A stretch of DNA of 64,000 bases, taken from assembly GCA_026119855.1 (NCBI GenBank), contig JAOWBW010001128.1:364472-428471 (forward strand). The letters are read 5' to 3'. How positions within the stretch are numbered: the stretch's first letter is position 1; each line of letters opens with the position of its first letter. The position numbers and the translations under genes are program-made. Below are positions 44,472 through 55,052 of this stretch, in pieces. This stretch comes from Campanula takesimana. Taxonomy: Eukaryota; Streptophyta; Magnoliopsida; Asterales; Campanulaceae. The notes beneath the pieces were generated by a model. That model made no database searches. It had not been told where the DNA came from and worked only from the letters and a program-made list of their open reading frames with translations.

Positions 44472-47400
44472 CTAGTCTACTTCATCTGCAACAGAACCCC
44501 TTGCAGCAGCAGCATCATCTGGAGCAGCTTGTTCTTCTGTGGCTTGAGCATTAACAGCAGGGGCGGTTTGATCATCATTCCTAGAACTGGATCCACGGGC
44601 GGCTTCAAAAACAAAGTCAGCTGCACGAAGACGAACTTCAGTCGGTTCATCAATCTTTAATTCAATTGCAGCGGCTTGCTTGACAAGTTTCCCGGTTCTA
44701 TGCAGGATAAGCTCAGAAGAATCAAACGCATGCTGGGCCAAAATGTCAAGTTTCTCAACAACAGATTGAAGTGTTGCATCAACGGCTTGAAACTTTAAGT
44801 TGCAAAGATCATTGTTGGTTCTGACAAGATCTTTAAGAGCCAGTTGATTTTCCAAAATGAAGTTCAATCTCTCATCTAATTGTTGTTGTCTTGATCTATC
44901 ATCAAATCTCTCATTCACTCTCTCCCCCTTAATGGCATTAAGATCAGTTTGTATAGTGAGGAGATGAGTGTCAAACCGAGAGGAAGCGGTTTGCTGATGA
45001 ACTTGAATATTTCTAACCGCATCTATCAAATCGGCGGTCGAGGCACGAAGTGGTAAAACCGGATAGGAAGAAAATGAAGGAGGAGGTTCATCAGAAGGAG
45101 TGTAGTCTGGCACAGACTCATCATTGGAAGAAAGAGAGATGGTATCATCGGTTTGATGGGAAGGAGAAGAATGCAGTTTAGATTTGCCTTTCAGGAGAGT
45201 ATGTGCATCTTCTAAGGTTTCACCCATAGACACCCTAATGGCGGTTTCAAATTCTATAGGGTCAAAAGGAAGGGAAAAATAGTAAGGAATAACTTCGGTT
45301 TGAGGAGGGGGAGGAACATCATATCTCATATAGTCATCATAGAGAAAGATGGAAGGAGAAGGCACAATGAATAATCTATAGAGATTGGGAATACAAAGAA
45401 AATTAAAGAACAGAAAGAATTGGGAGGCAAGAGTGGGATCATTCATAACCTGATAGGCTATTTCAGCCAAGAGCTGTTCTGCAGCGGCTAGAATGATTTG
45501 GTCCACAACAGCTTCCATATCATCTTTGGGAAAAATTGCATAAGGGTTGGGGCGGCCTGACTTGAGAAACCTTTCTTCGGCTTTCGCAGCGACACGAGCA
45601 CGAGCCCCAGCCCTTCTATCACTTGAAGTCTCTGATTTGAACCGCTTCAAGTAGGAAGCCAGTTCAGCAGCACTCTTCCTTTTCCTAGTCTTTGGTTTAA
45701 TGATTGAAACCGATGGCGGAGCAGATGGTGAAACTGAAGACAGAGCCATCGGTTGGACCGACGTAGATGGTTTAACTGGAGATGGAAAAACCGTCGTTCA
45801 AGCATAAGGAAGATCTGGAGATGAAGTACTGGAACCTGGTTGAGCCAGAGATGATTGAACTGGAGAGGGAGTGTGATCAGGAGAGTTAAAGTCTAATTTT
45901 CTCTGAATTGAAGGAGGGGAGACTTCAACCATCATTGGGTCAATACCTGCCTTTCTCATCTCAGCTCTTTCTCTTAATTCTTTTGCAAAAGCACCTTCAA
46001 GAGGTGAGTGATCTCTTTTGTAATCAGCCTCACTGAAGTCTACTGCTCCTGGTGGCCTTGACTGCCAATGTTCCACAAAATCACTTTTCTTCACCAACTT
46101 TCTTTTCTTCTTTGGCGGTTGAACCTCAAGAATTGCAACATCTTGCTCAGGTTCAAGTAGTGCCTCAGACACATCAGTCTGTTCAGGCAAAATTTCAGCC
46201 TCAAACACCTCGGTTTGATCAATCTAAACTGTAGACTTCGACACTTCAGTCTGCTCATACTCGGTTTGAGTAGAAGTTTTAAGGTTTGGAAGGGCATTAT
46301 AAATGGCAGCCAACTGCTCATCAGTGAACTAAACAGAGGGCGGTTTAGAGGTTGGAGGTTTAGGAAGAGAGGAGATAGGAATGAAAAGATGAGGTAAAGG
46401 AATGAGTTCTGGAATTGATTTGGCTTTGGCAGCTTTGAGAGAGGAGGCATCCATTGCAAAGTTAAGGGATTTCTCCACATTCTGATGTAATAGGGAGAGA
46501 GGTTTAATTTGAGGTTTTGGGATGGAGGGTTTAGAAGTGATAGGTTTAGAGAGAGTAGGTGATAGTCTGATAGGGGGAAAAGAGGTTGAAGAAGATGAAG
46601 GTTTTGATGACGGTTTGGATAAGGGTTTAGGGGGCGGTTTGGATAAGTCGGCTTTTGTAATAATTGAAGGGATTTGAGCGGTTCCCTTTCTCTTCCTTGG
46701 AGCAGCGGTTTCCTTGCGACGAGCCGCAGGTTTAGACCGAACTGCAGGCTCCCCCTCAACCGCAGGCTCCCCCTCAGCCTATACCGCGGTCTGGGCAAGA
46801 TGGCTTAAACCTAATCTGTTCAATGTAGCGGTCTGACCTTCATTTCATAACATCGTAGCATGGGCCTGATCAGCAATGGCACCAGCATACGGTTTCCCAG
46901 ACTTGTTGAGCCAGGCCTCAGGAAATGGACCTCTTTCGGCTTCAGGAAGAGGGTCTTCATTCCAAACTGCCTGTGCAAACCGCCATCCGTGAGAGGTTCT
47001 GAAAGTATCAAACTTTGATAACCCAAAAATTGACTTCTCCACTGGGTCTAACCAATACTCCTTGTTGTCAGTAGAGAACTTGAAAATGTCAGTATCTTGG
47101 TGCAGGAACTTAGTCAGCAACCTGCAGTGAGTTCTGATCTTGGATTTTCCAGCGGCTTTAGCAGCATGGAGGCGGTTTAGGCCATTGATGATCTCCTTCA
47201 TCACAACCTTGGGCCAGTGCAGTTTCTTCCCCTTAAGAATTGCCACACAGTAAGCATACTGTTCAGAGGTAAAGTTGTTGTGGTTCCCATTCTTGCACAT
47301 AATCCCAGAATCAACTAATTCACATAAATGAGCCATTACTTCTCCAAAGTCCTTTTTGGAGGAATTCTTGGTGGAGAAAGAATTAACTCCAATCAACTCC

Positions 47401-48449
47401 ATAGTTGTATTGCTCAGAAGTTCCGGTTTTATCCCCACAACTCCAGAATTCTCAAGACCAGCCAATACTGCTATCTTGGAGGCGGTTAGGATCACTTCTT
47501 TGTTACGTACGGTGGATTTGATAGCATCCTCAACTTTTACTTCTCCTGTCTCTAGATCTCTGATCGGTTCTCCCCTAACATCCATCAAGGCTGCATTGGT
47601 TGCAACCCCGTTTTCAAAGAATTCAGCGCAGATGATTGTAACAAACTGCGGTTCATCCATAAGAAACAGAGGGAGCAGCTTCGCATCACTCAGAAGTTTG
47701 AGGAGCTTCCTTCCAACTTCATCTTGTTTAACTTCCTCTTCTAGTATCCTAGAACCGGGTACAAAGTTTGAAGGATCCTGAAAAAAAATATTCTAAGTCA
47801 GAAATATCTTAAAGAATGATAGTTTGAATCCTTAAGCAAACCGCGGTTTGATTATGTCTTACAAAGTATAACAATGAATCGTAACAATGAAAACATGCGG
47901 TTCAAGGAGAGTAAGGGTAAAAATGTAAAAACAAAAAAATGAGTGAATGGTAAAGATAAAACGAATCAAAGAGGGAAGATTTTGAAAAAGAGTTTGAATG
48001 CATGAAGAACACGAAGAACAGAGAATGAACATGCAAAACAAAATCTTAACCAAAATATGAAAGAATTATACCAAAACGACCAAAAAGTGGAGATCCTAAC
48101 AAAGTTCTAAATAAACTAAGACAAATAACATCATTAGAACCCAGAAATGGCAAAAGTGCGCAAGAACACCAAATAACCCAAAAATCGATTTTGCTCAAAA
48201 TTGAACACAAATCTCAAAACAAAGAAATCAAACAGTATATATATAAGTAAATGCGAGCACAATCCAACCAAGAAATTGAAGAAAAAGCATAAAAAAGACT
48301 AAGGAAGATGAACAAGCTTTTTCAAGCAACAATGGCGGACAAGTATGATAAATACTGAGTTAGGGTTCAGAAATTCATACCATATCAGGCTTCGATGGTT
48401 TGGAAGATCATGAAGTAGAAGCAAGATCAATGGTTTTCTTTGGTGCCAT
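44472..48449 (-). pseudogene. S-minus third ORF (env-like position), two exons, about 1,120 codons with six stops
   Basis: The ATG at 48449 opens a 23-codon exon 1 (MAPKKTIDLAST...). An inferred intron (48380-47778) joins in phase to exon 2 (47777-44472), one frame of about 1,100 codons. N-terminal third: globular domain resembling plant transposon proteins (FVTIICAEFFENGVATNAAL, ASKIAVLAGLENSG). Middle: Pro/Lys/Ser-rich linker, then PPKKKRKLVKK (46118-46086), which looks like a nuclear localisation signal. C-terminal third: basic segment (KTRKRKSAAELASYLKRF), a hydrophobic stretch (FFLFFNFLCIPNLYRLFIV, about 45425-45370) and helical, coiled-coil-like sequence. In-frame stops begin at 48410, 46847, 46781, 46331, 46226 and 45800; no frameshift. 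ORFs at this place are called envelope-like, but no Env function is shown. It could instead be a nuclear or RNA-binding accessory protein. Confidence 0.78.
47778..48380 (-). other. Inferred intron in the S-minus third ORF
   Basis: Donor ATG|GTATGA at 48380 and acceptor TTTTTTTTCAG|GAT ending at 47778, with CTGAC about 25 bases before the acceptor as a possible branch site. Exon 1 ends after a whole codon and exon 2 starts on a codon in the frame of the long ORF. A TAG sits upstream of exon 2 in that frame, so without splicing the ATG at 48449 could not reach it. Confidence 0.65.
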
Positions 48450-48580
48450 TTCAAGAATCGTTTTAAGTAAGAAATATTAGAGAGAGAACGGAGAGTGTGC
48501 AGAGAAGGTGCAGAGGAGAGAGAGAGATTTTGCTAAAAGAAGTAAGAAGTTAAAAAGTTAAATTGAAAAAATGGTTTGTC

Positions 48581-48587
48581 TTTTATA
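48581..48587 (-). promoter_or_regulatory. Internal TATA box upstream of the third ORF
   Basis: The minus strand reads TGAGTATAAAAGAC, 132 bp before the ATG at 48449. Between them, 48531-48481 is pyrimidine-rich (CTCTCTCTC, CCTTCTCTG), as in many plant 5' UTRs. A second TATAAAA is at 48746-48740. Confidence 0.6.
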
Positions 48588-48739
48588 CTCAATTAACCAC
48601 CTCGGGTAGTGGAGCGACCTTTACGGCGGAAGGAAACTTAACCGTCAGCGTACCTGTCGATTCGCATTCAATGCGGCAGAGATAATTTCAAAAAGGTCCT
48701 TAAAGAATGAAGTGACATAAAGTAGGGACTAAAATGCAA

Positions 48740-48746
48740 TTTTATA
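48740..48746 (-). promoter_or_regulatory. Second internal TATA-like site
   Basis: The minus strand reads AAGTATAAAATTGC. It lies just downstream of the inverted-repeat array (48753-48882). Confidence 0.45.
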
Positions 48747-48752
48747 CTTGAG

Positions 48753-48882
48753 CGGTTTGAGTAAACCGACTTACCTTTTCCTCATTCTCGGTTTTGATGA
48801 AACCGATATCTCTCAGATCTGTCTTCGGTTTCAGTAGAGAAAACCGAGTCCTTGCTTTGACAATTCGGTTTTGATCAAACTG
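48753..48882 (-). repeat. Four CGGTTT...AAACCG inverted repeats between pol and the third ORF
   Basis: 48753-48768 CGGTTTGAGTAAACCG (perfect), 48789-48805 CGGTTTTGATGAAACCG, 48826-48846 (same arms, 9-base centre) and 48866-48882 CGGTTTTGATCAAACTG (one change). Centres are 37 to 40 bp apart. They lie in noncoding DNA, upstream of both internal TATA boxes. Confidence 0.85.
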
Positions 48883-49040
48883 AAGTTGTTCTTCTTGACT
48901 CTTCGATTTGAGTGGAATCTTTAGCCGAACCATTATTGTTGAGGTTTCGTCGAATGAACCGCAAGCTATTTGCATTTTCTTAATAGAGCCAAAATACTTA
49001 ACAAAAATCATTAAAAAAAAATAAATAGGCATGAATTATA

Positions 49041-49765
49041 TTAAGTAAGTTCCAGTATACCCATTTCTCCTCGTAAATGAAAGAACCAAGAATTTTCAAG
49101 CGGTTTGGTGAGAATATCTGCAATTTGATCATCGGTTCCCACCTTTGCTAGAAAAATGTTCTTCTTTTCAACATGATCTTTGAGGAAATGATATCTTATG
49201 TCAATGTGCTTGGTTTTTGAATGTTGTACTGGATTGTTGGAGATTGATATTGCTGCGGTACTATCACAGTAGATAGGGTAGTTTTACTCAAATACTTCAT
49301 AGTCTTCCAACTGCTGTTTCATCCAGGGAATTTGAGAGTAACAGCTTCCAGCTGCTATGTATTCAGCTTCAGCGGTTGAGACTGAAACCGATGCTTGTTT
49401 CTTGCTGGACCATGATACAAGCCGAGATCCAAGGAACTGACATGTACCACTAGTGCTCTTTCTATCAATCTTACATGCTGCAAAGTCAGCATCTGAATAA
49501 CCTAACAAATCAAATGAAGATTCTTTGGAGTACCAAAGTCCAAGGTTAACAGAGCCACATAAATATCAAATAATACGTTTAACAACTATAAGATGAGATT
49601 CTCTAGGGTCAGCTTGAAATCTAGCACAAACACACACACTGAACATTATATCTGGCCTACTTGCAGTTAAGTAAAGAAGAGAGCCAATCATACCTCGGTA
49701 GAGTGTTTGATTCACTTTCTTACCTTGTTCATCTCGATCCAAACTGCAGGCCTTTTGCATTGGGG
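49041..49765 (-). pseudogene. S-minus pol C-terminus: RT end and RNase H
   Basis: From 49765 the frame encodes the RT-RNase H connection (DTPMQKACSL, GMIGSLLYLTASRPDIMF, ARFQADPRESHL). It then runs into RNase H (YSDADFAACKIDRKSTSG, LGSRLVSWSSKKQASVSVST, AEAEYIAAGSCYSQIPWM) and ends at a TAA at 49041. In-frame stops occur at 49568-49566 (TGA) and 49286-49284 (TAA); there is no frameshift. The LARD inserted at 49766 and separates it from the rest of pol. The copia-type RNase H removes RNA during cDNA synthesis. Confidence 0.9.
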
Positions 49766-51599
49766 TGTCACGCCCCGGAAATCTCAAAAATCCATAAATA
49801 TAAAATTTACATAATATACATCTCCAAAATACAAAATACCAAACACGGGCGCGTGAATTCAACTATGAAATCTATACCATCAAGCAACACCTCAACGAGA
49901 TTATAACTCGGAGACTAGAAACAAACGCGGAAGCAAGAACAACTATTAACAAAATACCCAAAGTGCAACCATGTATACAAAACACTGAACGACTACGAAC
50001 CCACAATAATATGCGTAAAGGCTCCGAAGGGCAACTATCCCAAATGCGATCAACCTGCTCAGAAGATTCCCGCTACAACGGACCTCACAACGCTACCACA
50101 TGCTTTCCTTGGGGGGGGGGGGTTAAGGAAAAACAATTTGAAAGAAGAAACGGGGTGAGATAAAATCTCAGTAAGTTACTAAATGCATCTACATGGCATA
50201 ATATCATGCAAATCAACGATATAACTGAACAAGTAAATCACATAACAACAAATGAGAAAGCTCCCTATCGCCAACTGTCCCATACCAGTTGGAAATAACG
50301 ACTAACTCATCATGCAGCACATAAGACTGAAATAAACACGTAACAAAGGATACTGAGCCAAGGTTTCACCAAACTGATAGAACAATCGCTGCGCAGCTTC
50401 AACCGATCAACCAATCAACAATAGCAGTATAACAACTGAAGAGAACCACAGTCAGAACCGACCAATCAATCAATCAACCCATCAAGCCATCTTCATAGTA
50501 GCATAAAAGCTGAAGAGAATACCCCCGGTACAGGAACCAATAACAAAGTAACGTGCCACAAAGGGCGGGAGCCATGCCACAAAGTCATGCTCCAAAACGT
50601 CTCAACCAAGGCCGATCTGGAAGAGGAAAATAAGGGCAAAACAATGGTCGACACCATAATGGACTTGGCCGGTGCCATCACAATATCTCACATCGCTCGA
50701 CACAACCACAAATACCAGCTGGAATTTCAAATAAATGCTAAGTAATAAAATACTAGCACGGTAGACAACTAAGGATTCCAAAGTAGGGAACCATACCAAT
50801 TAATCACCATAAAAGATGCAAACGATTACTCAAGAAGAGTTCAACAACAATAAACACAAGGAGTTTCTCATAAAAGGGTCCAACAACATTGACCATTAAA
50901 ACATAATGATTCCAAGATAAGGCACGTACCAAATACATACTAAATATGATACCCACAAGTTAATCATAAAGAGCACAACCCAAACGGTCGCTCAAAAATG
51001 GCACAATGACTATTACCAAAACGACCCTAAACATTTACTCATAAAGATATACTAGGTCTATGAACTCAACCATCTCATCACACCTGGAATTCCAAAGTAG
51101 GAAATCAGAATGAATACATCTTAAGGTTAATCAAACCGTAAGTACCCAATTGCCAATTCACGCTTTACCTCCGTCCATAACGAACCAATTCTAAACACCC
51201 CAAACGAATCCAAAAGGTTACCCTTATTAGAAAATGATCACGACCGGACTAAACCCTACACTTTGGTGTTCAATAAAAACCCTCTAGGTACTATAGGACA
51301 TCGCCTAAAACCTAGACCAAGTCTTACTCGAAAATCAATTCGATTGGAACAATCACGAACACATCATAAGATGCCCAAACATTCCCAAACAATACTTGAT
51401 CAAATTACATAACACCATTGTTCACAAAGGAACCAATTTTAATTACTAAAGTGTTCCACGGTGCCCAACTAAGTCAACTAGAATAGTACTACGGAACCTA
51501 GACTGAGGCTACACCTTGATCTTAAACCTCAACAATAAGACAACCATTCTGATCTGTAACCATGCGGCCAATAGAACCATTGCGTATTACTCGAAAGGA

Positions 51600-51653
51600 G
51601 CTTTCCAACGATAGTTTACACGTCCAAAACGGAGTCCGGACGAAAAAGTTATG
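51600..51653 (-). promoter_or_regulatory. Conserved CGGACTCCG box in the LARD LTR
   Basis: The minus strand reads TCGTCCGGACTCCGTTTTGG, then CGTGTAAACTATCGTTGG; compare 9447-9500. A TATA-like TATATATA lies at 51773-51780. Confidence 0.68.
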
Positions 51654-52025
51654 GTCTCCGGAAGATTGAACGTAAAACGGACAATTTTTATAAAGTGTTC
51701 GGCCGGACATTATGAAAAATCCCTGTTTTAGCTCCGAATTTCACTCTTTTCGTTCTAAATCTTAGGAGTACCTATATATACTTCTATCCTAACATTTAAA
51801 GACAAGAAAACTCAATTCATGTGCCTCTAAAACCCAAATAACCCCAAAATTATTAAGGAACATAAAACTAAATTTCACAACACAAACTTAATCACAAAGG
51901 ACCAAATTCTATCACTAGAGTGTACTACAATGTTCGCTAAGGTCGACTAGAAGGACACCCAAGACTTAGACCAAAACGCATTCTTCAATCACACAAAATA
52001 ACAAATGAAAACCTTCAGATGTACT

Positions 52026-52133
52026 ATGCGGCCGCTCACTCGGGTCTGTGCGGTTGCCCAAAAGGCCGTCAAGCAAGAACAAAACCATTCAGATAGTTGT
52101 GCGGTCGCCCCACCAATTTGGGCGGTCGCCCAA
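52026..52133 (-). repeat. GCGGYCGCCC iterons in the LARD LTR
   Basis: Copies start at 52026 (ATGCGGCCGCTCA), 52048 (GTGCGGTTGCCCA), 52099 (GTGCGGTCGCCCC) and 52120 (GGGCGGTCGCCCA). Spacings 22, 51, 21. The word and layout match the Copia-1 LTR (22, 51, 22) although the elements belong to different superfamilies. The second copy has lost a CpG. Confidence 0.87.
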
Positions 52134-52963
52134 CCCTCTGTTCTGCCGGAAAACGGAAGGGATAAACTGGGTCCTTCCATTTTCAACCCAAACCAAAACT
52201 AAACCAAAATCCACACTCTTACTAGCATAATAATGTACTAGAACAACTTATAGGTCTAAAAGAACTCATATAACAACATTTAACAACCCCAATCAAGAAT
52301 TGATTCAAACATCAAAATTTCTCAAAATGGACAAAATGCGAATAAATTCCAAATAAATCTCAACTCAATCAAACATCAAATGTAACAATTTAAGCATTAT
52401 ATAAACATGATATGATCATTTTAGCATAAAAATGGGGGGAAAGCAACTTACCCGGATTTTATCAAAGTTGCCGGAACTCGAATATTTTTAGCCCTCTACG
52501 ATCTTAATGACGATCTAAACAAGTTTCATGTTTTAAGAAATGAGAAATAACAAGAGGAAGATGGTTAGATTGAAGAGAGAAGGTAGAGAAAAATACTTAC
52601 CTTTTCTTGCAATGGAAGAGAGAGAGAGAAATGAGCTGGGAATGGAAGGGAGGATGAAAGTGAGGGAGGTGAGGGGAAAAGAGGGAGTAAGTAGGATGAT
52701 TAGAGAATTTACACATAGACCCCCTCCCCTACACACTTAACACAATAATCTTATACTCCCCACTAACAACTAAGACCCAACACTCCACACTAGCACAAAT
52801 AACCAATTAAAATGCTAGGCATAAAATATTAGGACACACAAAATGCACACATAATTATTTAAATAAATAAATAATTTAAATAAATAAATAAGCAATAAAT
52901 AAATAAATAAATAATTAAATATTTATTACTAAGAAAATAGAGGCGGGTTTTCGGGTCGTTACA

Positions 52964-55038
52964 ATCTACCCTCCTTAAAAAGAATTCGCCCGCGAATTCA
53001 CCTATCAAAATCATAACACGCAGTCATAGCGAGGCTACAAAATATCGATTCTCATATAGCACTCATAACCCCAATCAAGTATCTATTAGATAATTCAAAC
53101 ATAGTCTCCACGACTCATTAACCCAACATATTTTACACATACATATCTCGAGTATACTCGTATTAAACATTCTAAAGTCAACTTCCTCTTTCATCCGGAA
53201 TTTCAGATTCCCACGACTATCACTTGATCATCGATCCTGAAACATAACTGATTTGATCCCGGTTAGCATTATGTCCTCAATCAACCCTTAAGTCACCAAT
53301 ATTCATATGTTTTACTTTTCCGGTTCCTCCGTACGTATTGACGATCTAGACATCATCCCATAATCATGCTACTACCCGAACAAATAAGAGAAGGAATAGA
53401 GTTAACAATTACTGTCACCCAATGACTCAATGATATACTCAAAATATACTGTTATCAACTATCCGATCGAATGGGATTCCACTACCACACTCACTTTCCC
53501 TATGAGATAAAACATAATACAGCCAAAATCTTGAATTTCTCAAACTACTTACATTACCTCAAACTTAGTTTTCTAAGGAATTATATCCATTAACTCTTGG
53601 TAGTCTGCTATCATAACGTTTCAACTTGGTCCCAAAATAGAATAAAATATATAGTCCGCTGAGGCAATATCAATAAAATCACCATCAATTCCAAGTAATA
53701 GATAGTTCTATTTATTAGGTGCTAACCCTCGAAACATATACAAATACTTTATCACTCAAAATCGTTACATACCTCCATCTCCCTTTGAAAACATCATTAT
53801 CGATAACGGGTTGATCACTTTTCACAAAAATGGAAAACCTGACTTATCTCCAAGAAAACATAACACTGGTTATACCTTGCAAGATAACAGTGATACTAGC
53901 TAAATCCACAAAACAATATAAATACTGAAATTATCATCAATCTTTATATTAGCAATCGAAAGCTGATTTCACACTTATCGGTTCTTACTAAAGCCAAGAA
54001 ATCCCAAAATACGTGTATCTCATTTTACATATTTGTCTACACTTGCAGAGATCAATTAAAACCTGAAGAACCCCATTACAAAACAATAAATCCTCTAACT
54101 CATGCTAAAACTTGTGAACCCTTGCTTCTTCCAAGAAATTTTAAATAAAATCCAAAATGGGTATTAATTCTCAGCCTACAACTTGGTGTGTATCAATATA
54201 ACATTAAGTCATTCACTCCCACAATCAAATTATGATTTAAAAATAATAATCTTTGATAACACTATGCCATTTATCCATCTAAATGATATAACCAAGAATT
54301 CATGATAAACAAACCCAATAATAGAATTTGCCTTCGCTATTTCCTCATATTCGACCTTTGACTAACAATAGCCACTTATCAATCAAACTCTGATTAAACC
54401 ACTGATCCACTTCAGGAATTTACTAATTCACCAATATAAGATAACAAGTACTAATTTATCATAATGGCCTATTTGAACTCTCCGAAAATATCCAGAAATA
54501 CTCACCACCAATCAGTGGCAACCCAAAGATACGAGACACATAGAAAGCTAAACCACACCACTTATCACATCAATAACCCGAATAGGTGACACAACTAAAT
54601 CAACTTATAGCTTATAGAGTGCTATCGCTCATAATTCTCCCGGGTTTCTTATGTATATTAGTAACAATCCCGAAGTCTCATATCCGAGAATATTCCTCAA
54701 CATAATTCACGGAATGAGGACCAACAAGCGTACATCGCACGAAACATTATACACTCTACAAAATATAAACTCCTAAGTCCTCAAAGACTCGCACTCTCTA
54801 TTCTCAAACCAACTAACCCCAATGGAACCAACACTATTGACACCAATCCTATACTTGATATACCACAAGAGAAGGAACACTCGACGTCAATATCACGACT
54901 TATAACTCAACCAACTTCTACCTTAACCTCATTCTTTCAAGAAAACTTAGTTTCTAAACCACTCAAAATCATAACACCCAAGTATTGAAATCTATTCAAT
55001 ATCAGAGTTCTTATTCTCCTTCAAGATCTAAAACCATT
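52964..55038 (-). other. LARD internal domain, noncoding
   Basis: About 2.1 kb starting with the purine tract (minus strand TTTTTAAGGAGGGTAGAT). Frames are full of stops in all directions and I recognise no gag or pol motif. Its base texture resembles TR-GAG 12615-14120, but I could not align them by eye. Confidence 0.7.
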
Positions 55039-55050
55039 GCTCTGATACCA
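55039..55050 (-). other. Primer-binding site of the LARD
   Basis: The minus strand reads TGGTATCAGAGC two bases inside the right LTR. Confidence 0.92.
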
Positions 55051-55052
55051 AC

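Larger units (their letters stand above)
42542..49765 (-). mobile_element. S-minus: Sirevirus-like copia element, 3' part
   Basis: It reads right to left: pol C-terminus (49765-49041), a noncoding gap with promoter-like features, a spliced third ORF (48449-44472), a 3' untranslated region, a purine tract and the 3' LTR (44003-42542). The rest of pol and gag lie beyond the LARD and T2 insertions, outside the window. A large ORF after pol is typical of Sireviruses. Target site AGTTA (42537-42541) precedes it. It lies in the Copia-c leader. Its coding parts carry only stop codons, no frameshifts. Confidence 0.87.
49766..52963 (-). repeat. LARD left LTR, complete
   Basis: 3,198 bp, TGTCACGCCCCGG...GGGTCGTTACA on the plus strand, longer than the LTRs of T1 and T2. 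It carries a G10 tract near 50110 and the iterons at 52026-52133. Confidence 0.9.

Noticed and set aside
46091..46798. A 235-codon ORF on the minus strand (MPRPRYRLRGSLRLRG).
   Set aside because: It is a shifted frame over the Pro/Lys-rich linker of the third ORF. The other frame has NLS-like and domain continuity on both sides.
44472..48449. Calling the third ORF a true viral envelope gene.
   Set aside because: There is one hydrophobic stretch but no signal peptide at the start or recognisable fusion features, and a nuclear-signal-like motif is present. Only the position is envelope-like.
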